NCBI GenBank assembly: GCA_018223035.1
Contig: JAAEZD010000020.1
Coordinates: forward strand, 1-64,000
Source: Heliomarina sp018223035
GTDB lineage: Bacteria; Pseudomonadota; Alphaproteobacteria; Rhodobacterales; Rhodobacteraceae
Length of the DNA: 64,000 nt
Reading direction: 5' to 3'
Positions 1-8,421 of the stretch are shown here, piece after piece. Numbering within the stretch: position 1 is the stretch's first letter; every line of letters starts with the position of its first letter. The position numbers and the translations under genes were made by a program. The notes under the pieces were generated by a model that worked only from the letters and a program-made list of their open reading frames with translations, ran no database searches and was not told the DNA's origin.

Positions 1-754
<754 letters not shown>

Positions 755-856
755 TCGTTTCCAAAGACACTTGCAGGAGGCAAGCAAGCGATTGCAACAA
801 CCCTCGCGTGCTGCCATGGTGTTGCCACATTTGCTTTTGTAAACGGGAACGAGAAT

Positions 857-1828
857 ATGAGTTTGATTGGTAGCACTCTGGAATGGACGACCGTATTCCC
901 AACACGGGACAACGTCTTTTTCGGACCTTACGAGGTGACACCGGGCCCTGGAACCGAAGATTTCGAATTCATCGAAGAAAACGGAATCGACGAAGTCTGG
1001 GACATCTCGAAGAACAAGATCGAGATCACATATACCCAGGACGCGCTCGCGGCGAACAAGGATGCGCAGGGCCAGACGGCAACGCATAACGCCGAGATCC
1101 TGAGCGATGTCGGCAATACGGTGCAGGATTTCCAAAAGGTAAAGATTCTCTCCAAGCAAACCACGGGACCATGGGACAACTCCATGATCGAGTGGACCGA
1201 CGATGAGATCGTCATCAATTACATCAATGACGGCGAAGGGATTTCCCTGGTGTCCGGCGATGTTCTGACCCTCAAGGTCGTCTTTGACCGCACCTCCGCT
1301 TCGCTCGGCGACGACCTGATGAAGGGCACGGGCGGAAACGACAAGTTCAAGGGTCTCGCCGGAGATGACAAGATCATCGGCCGTGGCGGAGACGACAAGC
1401 TGTTCGGCAGCAAGGGTGACGACGTCATCAAGGGAAGCAAGGGCAATGACAAGGTCGTCGGTAACGGCGGCGCGGATTCGCTCTATGGCAATGGCGGCAA
1501 GGACAAGCTGGTCGGTGGCAAGGGTAACGATTCCCTGGCAGGCGGCGGCGGTGACGACGTTCTGATCGGCGGCAAAGGCAAAGACGACCTGAAAGGCGGC
1601 GGCGGTAACGACAAGTTCGTCTTCAAGAAAGCGACCGGTCGTGACGTGATCGAAGATTTCCAAGACGGCAATGACATGATCGTCTTGAAGAAATGGGGCG
1701 TCGACAACTTTGACGACCTCACGATCAAGGATCATGACGATGGTGTCCTTCTGAAAAGCGGCAAGAGCACCATTCTGCTGCAAGACATGGACATTGCCGA
1801 TATCGGCGCCGATGACTTCATCTTCTAA
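857..1828 (+). CDS. RTX (hemolysin-type calcium-binding repeat) protein, probably type I secreted
   Basis: 323 residues. Residues 1 to about 150 form a non-repetitive acidic domain I do not recognise. From about 155 to 255 there are glycine/aspartate nonapeptides of the GGxGxDxhx type (GTGGNDKF, GGKGNDSL, GGGGDDVL, GGGGNDKF), which bind calcium as a beta-roll. The C-terminus (GRDVIEDFQDGNDMIVL, ending DDFIF) resembles the uncleaved signal of type I secretion substrates, and there is no N-terminal signal peptide. The repeats carry unusually many lysines. No ABC exporter or membrane-fusion gene is nearby, so export must use a distant system. The ligand or activity is unknown. Confidence 0.85.
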   Translation: MSLIGSTLEWTTVFPTRDNVFFGPYEVTPGPGTEDFEFIEENGIDEVWDISKNKIEITYTQDALAANKDAQGQTATHNAEILSDVGNTVQDFQKVKILSKQTTGPWDNSMIEWTDDEIVINYINDGEGISLVSGDVLTLKVVFDRTSASLGDDLMKGTGGNDKFKGLAGDDKIIGRGGDDKLFGSKGDDVIKGSKGNDKVVGNGGADSLYGNGGKDKLVGGKGNDSLAGGGGDDVLIGGKGKDDLKGGGGNDKFVFKKATGRDVIEDFQDGNDMIVLKKWGVDNFDDLTIKDHDDGVLLKSGKSTILLQDMDIADIGADDFIF

Positions 1829-1871
1829 AGGCCAGTGACCTGACTGGAAGACCTGAGCAAACACCGGATGC

Positions 1872-1894
1872 GGGGCCCCGATGGGGCCTCGTTT
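1872..1894 (+). terminator. Probable Rho-independent terminator of the RTX gene
   Basis: An 8-bp GC stem (GGGGCCCC pairing with GGGGCCTC, one G-U pair) with loop GAT is followed by GTTT. It lies 43 bases after the RTX stop. Its 3' half lies inside the segment that encodes the recognisable N-terminus of the downstream glycosyltransferase, which is unusual. Confidence 0.55.
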
Positions 1895-2826
1895 CAACTG
1901 TAAAGGCCGACGCGTCAGCGATCCTCGGCTTTGCCGCGCATCACCTCGAGCTGGGCTGCCATCGGCTATACCTCTATCTCGACACCCCCTGCCCCGAGGC
2001 CGAACCGTTTCTGGCCGAGCACCCCAAGATCCGCGTCATCCAATGCGACGCGCAATACTGGAAAAGACGCGGCATCCAGCGTCCGGCCAAGCATCAGGTC
2101 CGCCAGTCCCGCAATGCGACCCATGCCTACCAGCGCAAGCCCGAGGTTGACTGGCTTGCCCATATCGATGTCGACGAATTCCTCTGGCCAGCCGATGACA
2201 TGGCGAATGCGCTCGCCGCCGTGCCAAGGCCCCAGGACGTGGCGCGGGTCCGCCCTGCGGAGTCCCTCGGTGGAAGTTCCAGCCATTTCAAGGCCTTCCT
2301 CCCCAATGACGGTAATAGAGACGCAACAGTCGCCGCGCTCTATCCGGAATTCGGCGCTTATGTGAAAGGCGGCTTCCTCAGCCATGTCGTGGGCAAGATC
2401 TTTGTCCGGACCGGCCTCGACAACGTGGTATTGCGCATTCACCGCGCCTTTATCGATGCAGCGCCCGCCGATGGCACCGAACTTTCCGACGTTGACTTGC
2501 TGCACTGCCACGTTGGCGATTGGGAGGACTGGCTGACGGCCTATCGCTACCGCATCGAAAAAGGCTCTTACCGTGCCGAGCTAAGCCCCGCCCAGCCCCG
2601 CACCCTTGGTGGCGCCACGCTGCACGAGCTGTTTACCTTGCTTGAAGAAGAGGAAGGTATATCCGGCCTCCGCCGTTTCTATGACGAGGTCTGCGCCGAT
2701 ACACCGTCGCTGCGCGACCGGCTTTCGGGCCACGATCTGCTGCTGCACCGCCCGCTTGACCTCGCGGGGACTATCAACAAACACTTCCCGACATGGAAGG
2801 ATTGCGTCGCTGACCGTGATAATTGA
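1879..2826 (+). CDS. Glycosyltransferase family 2-like protein, no canonical start codon in frame
   Basis: Translation from about 1879 gives a good N-terminus (RWGLVSTVKADASAILGFAA, then HRLYLYLDTPCPEAEPF) and a DxD-like motif HIDVDEFLW, as in bacterial family-2-like transferases of the roseobacter group. The frame is open from 1816, but no ATG, GTG or TTG occurs before ATG 2200, and starting there would remove about 107 conserved residues including the acceptor/donor motif. ATG 1868 (frame +2, MRGP) would join perfectly if one base were restored near 1880. The gene is therefore either a single-base frameshift (real or sequencing), or uses a rare start such as CTG 1840. The substrate is unknown. 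The end at 2826 is certain; the start is not. Confidence 0.7.
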   Translation, partial: RWGLVSTVKADASAILGFAAHHLELGCHRLYLYLDTPCPEAEPFLAEHPKIRVIQCDAQYWKRRGIQRPAKHQVRQSRNATHAYQRKPEVDWLAHIDVDEFLWPADDMANALAAVPRPQDVARVRPAESLGGSSSHFKAFLPNDGNRDATVAALYPEFGAYVKGGFLSHVVGKIFVRTGLDNVVLRIHRAFIDAAPADGTELSDVDLLHCHVGDWEDWLTAYRYRIEKGSYRAELSPAQPRTLGGATLHELFTLLEEEEGISGLRRFYDEVCADTPSLRDRLSGHDLLLHRPLDLAGTINKHFPTWKDCVADRDN

Positions 2827-2948
2827 GCCAGATTGTTTCCGAACAGCCGCCAATGCCCCTGTAAAATAGCAGAAATCCATTGTCGGTTTGACGATCACGC
2901 ACGATTTTGTTAATGGCAGCGACAAGAGCCATCGTGTGCACTAGCACA

Positions 2949-3010
2949 GGACCGTACGGGTCCGGCTCCGACCATAGGTGCGGGCCAAGAAAGTGTCCGC
3001 AAACAGCGGA
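2949..3010 (+). promoter_or_regulatory. Leader hairpins upstream of the DEAD-box helicase
   Basis: Two short perfect hairpins lie in the 190-base gap before the helicase gene: GGACC-GTACG-GGTCC (2949-2963) and TCCGC-AAACA-GCGGA (2996-3010). The second ends 5 bases before the start codon, where a Shine-Dalgarno sequence would be expected and none is visible. RNA helicase mRNAs are often controlled through structured leaders, but a regulatory role here is inference. The rest of the gap shows nothing else I can name. Confidence 0.3.
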
Positions 3011-3015
3011 TACAA

Positions 3016-4440
3016 ATGACAAAATTTTCTGACCTCAAACTGAATCCCAAGGTGCTCAAGGCGATCGAAGAAGCCGGGTACGAAACCCCGACTCCGATCC
3101 AGGCTGGCGCCATTCCCCCCGCTCTCGAAGGGCAGGACGTGCTTGGGATCGCCCAGACCGGCACCGGCAAGACGGCGAGTTTCACCCTGCCGCTGATCAC
3201 CCTGCTGGCCCGTGGCCGCGCCCGCGCGCGCATGCCCCGCAGCCTCGTGCTCTGCCCGACCCGTGAACTCGCCGCGCAGGTCGCCGAGAACTTCGACGTC
3301 TATGCCAAGCACGTCAAGCTGACCAAGGCGCTGCTGATCGGCGGTGTCTCGTTCAACGAACAGGACAAGCTGATCGACAAGGGCGTGGACGTGCTGATCG
3401 CCACACCGGGCCGTCTGCTCGACCATTTCGAACGCGGCAAGCTGATCCTGTCCGACGTCAAGATCATGGTGGTGGACGAAGCCGACCGGATGCTCGACAT
3501 GGGCTTTATCCCCGATATCGAACGCATTTTCGGCCTGACACCCTTTACTCGCCAGACCCTGTTCTTCTCGGCCACGATGGCCTCCGAGATCGAGCGGATC
3601 ACCAACACCTTCCTCTCCGCCCCGGCCCGTGTCGAAGTCGCCCGGCAGGCCACAACCGGTGAAAACATCACCCAGGGCGTGGTCATGTTCAAAGGTTCGC
3701 GCAAAGACCGCGAGGCCAGCGAAAAGCGCCGCGTCCTGCGCGCGATGATCGACGCCGAGGGTGAGAAACTGACCAACGCGATCATCTTCTGCAACCGCAA
3801 GATGGATGTGGATATCGTCGCGAAATCGCTCAAGAAATACGGCTATGACGCCGCCCCGATCCACGGCGATCTGGACCAGTCGCAACGGACCCGGACCCTC
3901 GAAGGTTTCCGCAATGGCGAGCTCAAGATCCTCGTCGCCTCGGATGTCGCCGCTCGCGGTCTCGATGTGCCAAGCGTCAGCCATGTCTTCAACTTCGACG
4001 TCCCCTCGCATGCCGAGGATTACGTGCACCGCATCGGCCGTACCGGTCGCGCCGGGCGCGACGGTGCCGCGATGATGATCTGCGTGCCGCGTGACGAAAA
4101 GAACCTCGCCGATATCGAAGCGCTAGTGCAAAAGCAGATTCCGCGTATCGACAATCCGGTCGCGACCACGAATACCGAGGCCGAAACCGACAAAGCTGAA
4201 GATACTGCACCGAAAAAACACAGCCGCTCCTCCTCTCGCCGCGCCGCCAAAACCGACGCGCCGCGACAAGAGCCGGCCGAAGCTCCTGCGGCAGAGCCTG
4301 CGGAGCCCCCGCGCAAATCCTCGCGCGGCAAGACCGGCAAATCCGACAGCGAACGCGGCTCGTCGGGCAAGGTTGTTGGCATGGGCGATCACATGCCCAG
4401 CTTTATCGCGCTCAGCTTCGAAGAGCGGCGCGCTGGCTGA
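3016..4440 (+). CDS. DEAD-box ATP-dependent RNA helicase (RhlE-like)
   Basis: 474 residues with the full DEAD-box set in order: Q motif (YETPTPIQAGAIP), Walker A AQTGTGKT, PTRELAAQ, TPGR, VDEADRMLDMGF, SAT, and HRIGRTGRAGRDG. After about residue 375 comes a low-complexity basic and Ala/Glu/Pro-rich tail (SRSSSRRAAK) typical of RhlE/DeaD proteins that bind structured RNA. It likely remodels rRNA or mRNA in ribosome assembly or RNA decay. The start ATG 3016 gives the usual MTKFSDLKLNPKVLKAI opening, although no Shine-Dalgarno is evident. It is transcribed alone, and a convergent terminator follows. Confidence 0.93.
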   Translation: MTKFSDLKLNPKVLKAIEEAGYETPTPIQAGAIPPALEGQDVLGIAQTGTGKTASFTLPLITLLARGRARARMPRSLVLCPTRELAAQVAENFDVYAKHVKLTKALLIGGVSFNEQDKLIDKGVDVLIATPGRLLDHFERGKLILSDVKIMVVDEADRMLDMGFIPDIERIFGLTPFTRQTLFFSATMASEIERITNTFLSAPARVEVARQATTGENITQGVVMFKGSRKDREASEKRRVLRAMIDAEGEKLTNAIIFCNRKMDVDIVAKSLKKYGYDAAPIHGDLDQSQRTRTLEGFRNGELKILVASDVAARGLDVPSVSHVFNFDVPSHAEDYVHRIGRTGRAGRDGAAMMICVPRDEKNLADIEALVQKQIPRIDNPVATTNTEAETDKAEDTAPKKHSRSSSRRAAKTDAPRQEPAEAPAAEPAEPPRKSSRGKTGKSDSERGSSGKVVGMGDHMPSFIALSFEERRAG

Positions 4441-4442
4441 TA

Positions 4443-4476
4443 CGAAAAACCGCAAGGGCGGCAAACGCCCCTGCGG
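4443..4476 (-). terminator. Rho-independent terminator between convergent genes
   Basis: The stem CCGCAGGGGCG/CGCCCTTGCGG (read on the minus strand) with loop TTTGC is followed by TTTTTC. It lies between the converging helicase and OsmC genes, so it can also act on the plus strand, where the T-run is weaker. Confidence 0.75.
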
Positions 4477-4505
4477 TAATCATTGAACTGACGATTTCGC
4501 GTGGA

Positions 4506-4931
4506 TCAACCCAGCTTGGCATCCATCGTGATATCGGCGTTCAGCACTTTCGACAACGGACAGTTCTCCTTGGCGGTTTCGGCCGCCTTCTGAAAATCTT
4601 CGTCGGAAGCACCGGGCACGCTGGCGGTCACATCCAGATGCACGGCCGTAATGGCGAATCCGCCGTCCTTCTCCTCAAGCGAAACCGTCGCCCGGGTCTC
4701 GATGCTGTCGGCAACAAGATCGCTCTGCCCGAGGATCATGCTCAGGGCCATCGAGAAACAGCTCGCATGGGCAGCCCCAAGCAGCTCTTCGGGATTGGTC
4801 CCCTTCTCACCTTCAAAACGTGTTTTGAACCCGTAGGGCTGGTCGCTGAGCACGCCTGTCTCGGTCGAGACATGGCCCTTGCCGTCCTTAAGACCACCCG
4901 ACCATTTTGCCGATCCGTGTTTCTTGATCAT
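4506..4931 (-). CDS. OsmC/Ohr family peroxiredoxin-like protein
   Basis: 141 residues. The two family cysteines are present in AHASCFSMAL and KENCPLSKVL, the pair that reduces organic hydroperoxides in OsmC/Ohr proteins; the enzyme is cytoplasmic. Its overall pattern (GTNPEELLGAAHASCFS) is closer to OsmC than Ohr. I place the start at ATG 4931 because GGAGG lies 7 bases upstream of it; a longer frame starts at 4943 but would include this Shine-Dalgarno. It is monocistronic, with a strong terminator downstream. Confidence 0.9.
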   Translation of the reverse strand: MIKKHGSAKWSGGLKDGKGHVSTETGVLSDQPYGFKTRFEGEKGTNPEELLGAAHASCFSMALSMILGQSDLVADSIETRATVSLEEKDGGFAITAVHLDVTASVPGASDEDFQKAAETAKENCPLSKVLNADITMDAKLG

Positions 4932-5017
4932 GGCTACCTCCAATTCTGCCGGACGTCATCGCCCGGCTTCTCCCCCCAACGCCTCTCGTCAGGAAAGGTT
5001 GCAGGCCGCCGCCAATC

Positions 5018-5092
5018 CTCTTCTTTGGGTCTGAAATAATCCCGGGGGAGACGCCCAAAGGGCGGCGGGGGCAGAGCCCCCTTCTTCCATTC
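5018..5092 (-). repeat. Dispersed intergenic GC-rich repeat, copy A
   Basis: Read on the minus strand, this has GGGGGCTCTGCCCCC, a small second hairpin (GCCCTTTGGGC), then CTCCCCCGGGATTATTTCAG and a purine-rich end. A second diverged copy with the same order of parts lies at 31041-31092. Such elements recur between genes in many Rhodobacteraceae genomes. Neither copy shows transposase remnants. The 5' hairpin could act as an extra transcript end for rnj. Confidence 0.6.
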
Positions 5093-5136
5093 AAAATCGA
5101 CCAGCCGGACAAAGGCACCGATTAAAACAAACAGGA

Positions 5137-5160
5137 TGCCCGCCCAATCGCTGGGGCGGA
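5137..5160 (-). terminator. Probable terminator after ribonuclease J
   Basis: On the minus strand, CCGCCCC and GGGCGGG form a stem just after the rnj stop, followed within a few bases by TGTTTGTTTT. The spacing to the T-run is a little long, so confidence is moderate. Confidence 0.45.
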
Positions 5161-5172
5161 CACTGGAAGGAT

Positions 5173-6840
5173 TTACCCGAGACGGCTGATGACAATCGTC
5201 ACTTCCGGCTTCTTTCCGATCTCGCTCTGGGCAGTCTGACGGACCGCGCGGCGCAGCGCCTCCTCCAACGCATCATCGTCGCGCAGGGTCTTTGGCTTGG
5301 CACGGCCCAGCATCTGGCTGAGGTCTTCTTCCATCACCTCGACCAGTGGCGCGCGCGAGGATCCGGTTTCCGGCAGGCCCCTGATCTCGCACCACGGGTC
5401 GCCCAGCAGCTCGTCTTCTTCGTCGAGGATCAGAGTCACGGTCACATGACCGTTCAGCGCCATGCGGATCCTGTCGCGCACGACCCCGTCCATCGCGCCG
5501 ATCTGGACCGATCCGTCCAGATAGGTGCGCCCGGTCTCGATATACTCGGCGACGCGCAGCTCATTGCCCGACAGGTCCATCATCATGCCATTCACGACAA
5601 CCATGGACTGCATACCCGAGTCCGACGCGATGCGCGCATGTTCGCGCAAGTGGCGGTGTTCGCCATGCATGGGGATCAGGATCTGCGGCTTGACCAGCGC
5701 GTGCAGCCGTTCGAGATCGGGCCGGTTCGCGTGGCCGGAGACATGGTAAAGACCGGATGAATCATCGACCACATCCACGCCTTTTTCCGAGAAGGCGTTG
5801 ATGATCCGGATTACGCCGCGCTCATTGCCCGGGATCGTCTTCGAGGAAAACAGAAAGAGATCGCCCTCTTTCATCTCGAGCCCTAGATATTTGCCGCGGG
5901 CCAGTTGCGCGCTGGCGGCCCGACGTTCGCCCTGGCTGCCCGTCACAAGCAGCATCAGGTTCTCGCGCGGAATATCCTGCGCCGCCTCTGGCGAGACGAC
6001 ACTCGGAAAATCATGCAGAACGCCGGTTTCGACAGCGGCTTCGACCATCCGGCGCATGGCGCGGCCCAGCAGAACGATGGATCGTCCGGCGCGGGCACCG
6101 GCCTCGGCCAGCGTTTTGACGCGGGCGACGTTGCTGGCAAAAGTCGTGGCCACGACCATACCTTCCGCTTGACTGACGAGGTTCTCGATCTCGGGACCGA
6201 CGGTGATTTCCGAGCGCCCGGCAAGCGGCGAGAAGACGTTCGTGCTGTCGCAGATCAGCGCCCGCACCCCGTCCTTGCAGACCTTGGCCCATAAATCGGG
6301 ATCAAAGGCCTCGCCCACGACCGGCGTGGCGTCCAGTTTGAAATCGCCCGAATGAATCACCCGACCTTCCGGCGTGTCGATCACGAGCGACGCGGATTCA
6401 GGGATGGAATGCGAGATCGGCAGGAAGCTTACGGCAAAAGGCCCGAGCTTGATCTGTTCGGGCCATGCGGACACCGTATGCACCGCGTCTTCGGGATGGC
6501 CGAATTCATCCATCTTGCGTCGCGCGATATTGGCGGTGAAGGGGCGCGCATAGACCGGCGCGCCAAGCGCTTGGTAGAAATGTGCCACCGCGCCGATATG
6601 GTCTTCATGTGCGTGGGTGATGAATATCCCGTCGAGCCGGTCGGCGCGTTCCTTGAGCCAGGTCATGTCGGGCATGATCAGGTCGACACCCGGTGTGCCG
6701 TCCATGTCGGGGAAGGTCACGCCAAGATCGACAAGGATCAGGCGTTCCTTGTCCGGTGCGCCATAGCCGTAGACATAGGCGTTCATACCAATTTCGCCCG
6801 CCCCACCGAGGGGCAGGTAGATCAGTCTTTCACTGCTCAT
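5173..6840 (-). CDS. rnj: Ribonuclease J
   Basis: 555 residues, the usual RNase J length. The metallo-beta-lactamase fold opens with YLPLGGAGEIGMN and carries the zinc motif THAHEDHIG. The beta-CASP insertion follows (residues about 200-370), then the closing HVSGHANRPDL and IPMHGEHRHLREH histidine motifs. It processes and degrades mRNA as 5'-3' exonuclease and endonuclease; alphaproteobacteria often have it alongside RNase E. Its start lies 4 bases from the coaX stop, so it is the last gene of a coaX/birA (and possibly nuo) transcript. Confidence 0.95.
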   Translation of the reverse strand: MSSERLIYLPLGGAGEIGMNAYVYGYGAPDKERLILVDLGVTFPDMDGTPGVDLIMPDMTWLKERADRLDGIFITHAHEDHIGAVAHFYQALGAPVYARPFTANIARRKMDEFGHPEDAVHTVSAWPEQIKLGPFAVSFLPISHSIPESASLVIDTPEGRVIHSGDFKLDATPVVGEAFDPDLWAKVCKDGVRALICDSTNVFSPLAGRSEITVGPEIENLVSQAEGMVVATTFASNVARVKTLAEAGARAGRSIVLLGRAMRRMVEAAVETGVLHDFPSVVSPEAAQDIPRENLMLLVTGSQGERRAASAQLARGKYLGLEMKEGDLFLFSSKTIPGNERGVIRIINAFSEKGVDVVDDSSGLYHVSGHANRPDLERLHALVKPQILIPMHGEHRHLREHARIASDSGMQSMVVVNGMMMDLSGNELRVAEYIETGRTYLDGSVQIGAMDGVVRDRIRMALNGHVTVTLILDEEDELLGDPWCEIRGLPETGSSRAPLVEVMEEDLSQMLGRAKPKTLRDDDALEEALRRAVRQTAQSEIGKKPEVTIVISRLG

Positions 6841-6844
6841 CGTT

Positions 6845-7618
6845 TCAGGTTTTATCCTTGTTATAGGCGTGGATCACGGTCAGGCCGTGCATTGTCAGGT
6901 CTTCTTCGAAGAAATCGAACAGCACTTCGCTTTGCTGGAACAGGGGCGCAAGACCACCTGTCGCTATAATTTTCATGTCCGTGTCTCGTTCAGCGCGGAT
7001 TCTACTGCAAATCTCGCGGACAAGACCGACATACCCCCAAAACACGCCCGACTGCATACATGCAACCGTATTCGTACCGACCACGGCCTGTGGCTTGGCG
7101 ATATCGACATGCGGCAGGGCGGCAGCAGCCATGTGGAGCGCTTCGAGGCTGAGGTTGACGCCCGGGGCAATGACTCCGCCGACATAGGCACCGTCGCTCG
7201 CGACCACGTCAAAGGTCGTGGCGGTGCCGAAATCGACAACGATCAGATCGCCACCGTGCCGGTCGAACGCACCGGCAGTGTTCACCAGCCGGTCGGGCCC
7301 GACCTGCGTGCCTTCATCGACGCGAGGCGCGTGGGGCAGCCGGCATTCCGGCTTGCCAACGACCAGCGGGCGACAGTTGAAGAAACGGTCGGCAAAGACG
7401 CGCAGGTTGAACACGACGCGCGGCACGGTCGAAGAGATAATAACATCGGTAATGTCCGGCTCGATTCCGTAGTGCTTGATCAGCGTCGAGAACCACGTGA
7501 AATAGGCATCTGCCGTACGCGCATGGTGCGTCGAGGTCCGCAGGGTACAGAGAAATTTCTCGCCGTCCCAGATGGAAAAAACGGTATTCGTGTTGCCACA
7601 GTCAATCGCCAACAACAT
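6845..7618 (-). CDS. coaX: Type III pantothenate kinase
   Basis: 257 residues, normal for CoaX. The ATP-binding DCGNTNTVFSIWD at the N-terminus, the DRLVNTAGAF segment and DFGTATTFDVV are the conserved type III motifs, and ATGGLAPLF is near the C-terminus. It phosphorylates pantothenate in the first step of CoA synthesis, needs a monovalent cation, and is insensitive to CoA feedback. It sits between birA (17 bases upstream) and rnj, an arrangement common in this family. Confidence 0.95.
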   Translation of the reverse strand: MLLAIDCGNTNTVFSIWDGEKFLCTLRTSTHHARTADAYFTWFSTLIKHYGIEPDITDVIISSTVPRVVFNLRVFADRFFNCRPLVVGKPECRLPHAPRVDEGTQVGPDRLVNTAGAFDRHGGDLIVVDFGTATTFDVVASDGAYVGGVIAPGVNLSLEALHMAAAALPHVDIAKPQAVVGTNTVACMQSGVFWGYVGLVREICSRIRAERDTDMKIIATGGLAPLFQQSEVLFDFFEEDLTMHGLTVIHAYNKDKT

Positions 7619-7635
7619 GGGCCAGAGGCTCCTGT

Positions 7636-8385
7636 TCAGAAAAAGATCTCGGCCGCAGGCAGGCTGACACGGCCATTGTCCGTCTGTAAGACAAGATTGC
7701 CCCGCCCGTCCACCGTTTCAAAGATGCCGGTGGTTTCCGAATTGCTCAGCCGTGCCGTGATGCGCTCACCGATACGGGCCGCGTAGGCAAGCCAGGCCTG
7801 CCGGATCGGTTCGAAACCGTAGGTGGTGAACTGGGTTTCATAGCGGTCATAGGCGACGGCCAGATAGGTCAGGAAGTCTTCGGGTGTGACCGATGCCCCG
7901 GTTTCCGAGAGCAGCGACACGGGCCGCACGGCACCGGGTTCCACGTCTTCCGGGCGGGGCGCATCGGCAAGGTTCACCCCGATCCCTATGGCGAGGTAGT
8001 TGCCCTGCCCCGGTGCGCCGGTGCTTTCCAGAAGGATACCGGCGAGTTTGCCGCCGTTCAGCAAAACGTCATTGGGCCATTTCAGCGAAAAGCCCTCGGC
8101 GCGGCCGGTGACAGTGACGCAGGCATCGAAAAGCGCGAGGGAGGTCACGAAACTGCGCAGGGCAGCCTGTTCCGGCCCACCGGCTGGTCGGATGACGAGC
8201 GTCGCGGCAAAGTTGCCTTTGGGATGGGCCCAATGCCGACCTCGCCGTCCCCGGGCAGCGGTCTGGTGCAAGCCAAGGATCCACTCCGGCCCGGTCAGGC
8301 CCGGTGCGATCCGGGCCCCTTCGCTAAGTGTGGAGTCGACGGTTTCGAGGATGCGACGGCCATAGCCGTCCGGCCAGTCGGTCAT
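7636..8385 (-). CDS. birA: Biotin-[acetyl-CoA-carboxylase] ligase
   Basis: 249 residues, a group I ligase without the N-terminal DNA-binding domain of E. coli BirA, so it is not expected to repress. The motif ARGRRGRHWAHPKGN (biotinyl-5'-AMP loop) and KWPNDVLLNGGKLAGILLE are clear, with the SH3-like C-terminal domain. It attaches biotin to carboxylases such as the methylcrotonyl-CoA carboxylase encoded 21 kb away. Its start codon directly follows a 9-bp hairpin (see 8386-8414). Confidence 0.94.
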   Translation of the reverse strand: MTDWPDGYGRRILETVDSTLSEGARIAPGLTGPEWILGLHQTAARGRRGRHWAHPKGNFAATLVIRPAGGPEQAALRSFVTSLALFDACVTVTGRAEGFSLKWPNDVLLNGGKLAGILLESTGAPGQGNYLAIGIGVNLADAPRPEDVEPGAVRPVSLLSETGASVTPEDFLTYLAVAYDRYETQFTTYGFEPIRQAWLAYAARIGERITARLSNSETTGIFETVDGRGNLVLQTDNGRVSLPAAEIFF

Positions 8386-8414
8386 CGGGGGCCTCCATTA
8401 CAGACAGGCCCCCG
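8386..8414 (-). promoter_or_regulatory. Hairpin covering the birA ribosome-binding site
   Basis: A perfect 9-bp stem (CGGGGGCCT with AGGCCCCCG, 11-base loop) lies between nuoN and birA. On the minus strand the sequence runs GGAGGCCCCCGATG, so part of the Shine-Dalgarno is in the stem and the start codon follows at once. It could lower birA translation, couple it to nuoN, or act as a weak terminator; no T-run follows. Confidence 0.5.
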
Positions 8415-8421
8415 GCGTGGA

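Noticed and set aside
4888..5118. 76-codon minus-strand frame over the OsmC start and repeat copy A
   Set aside because: It overlaps OsmC in another frame and has no family likeness or ribosome-binding site.
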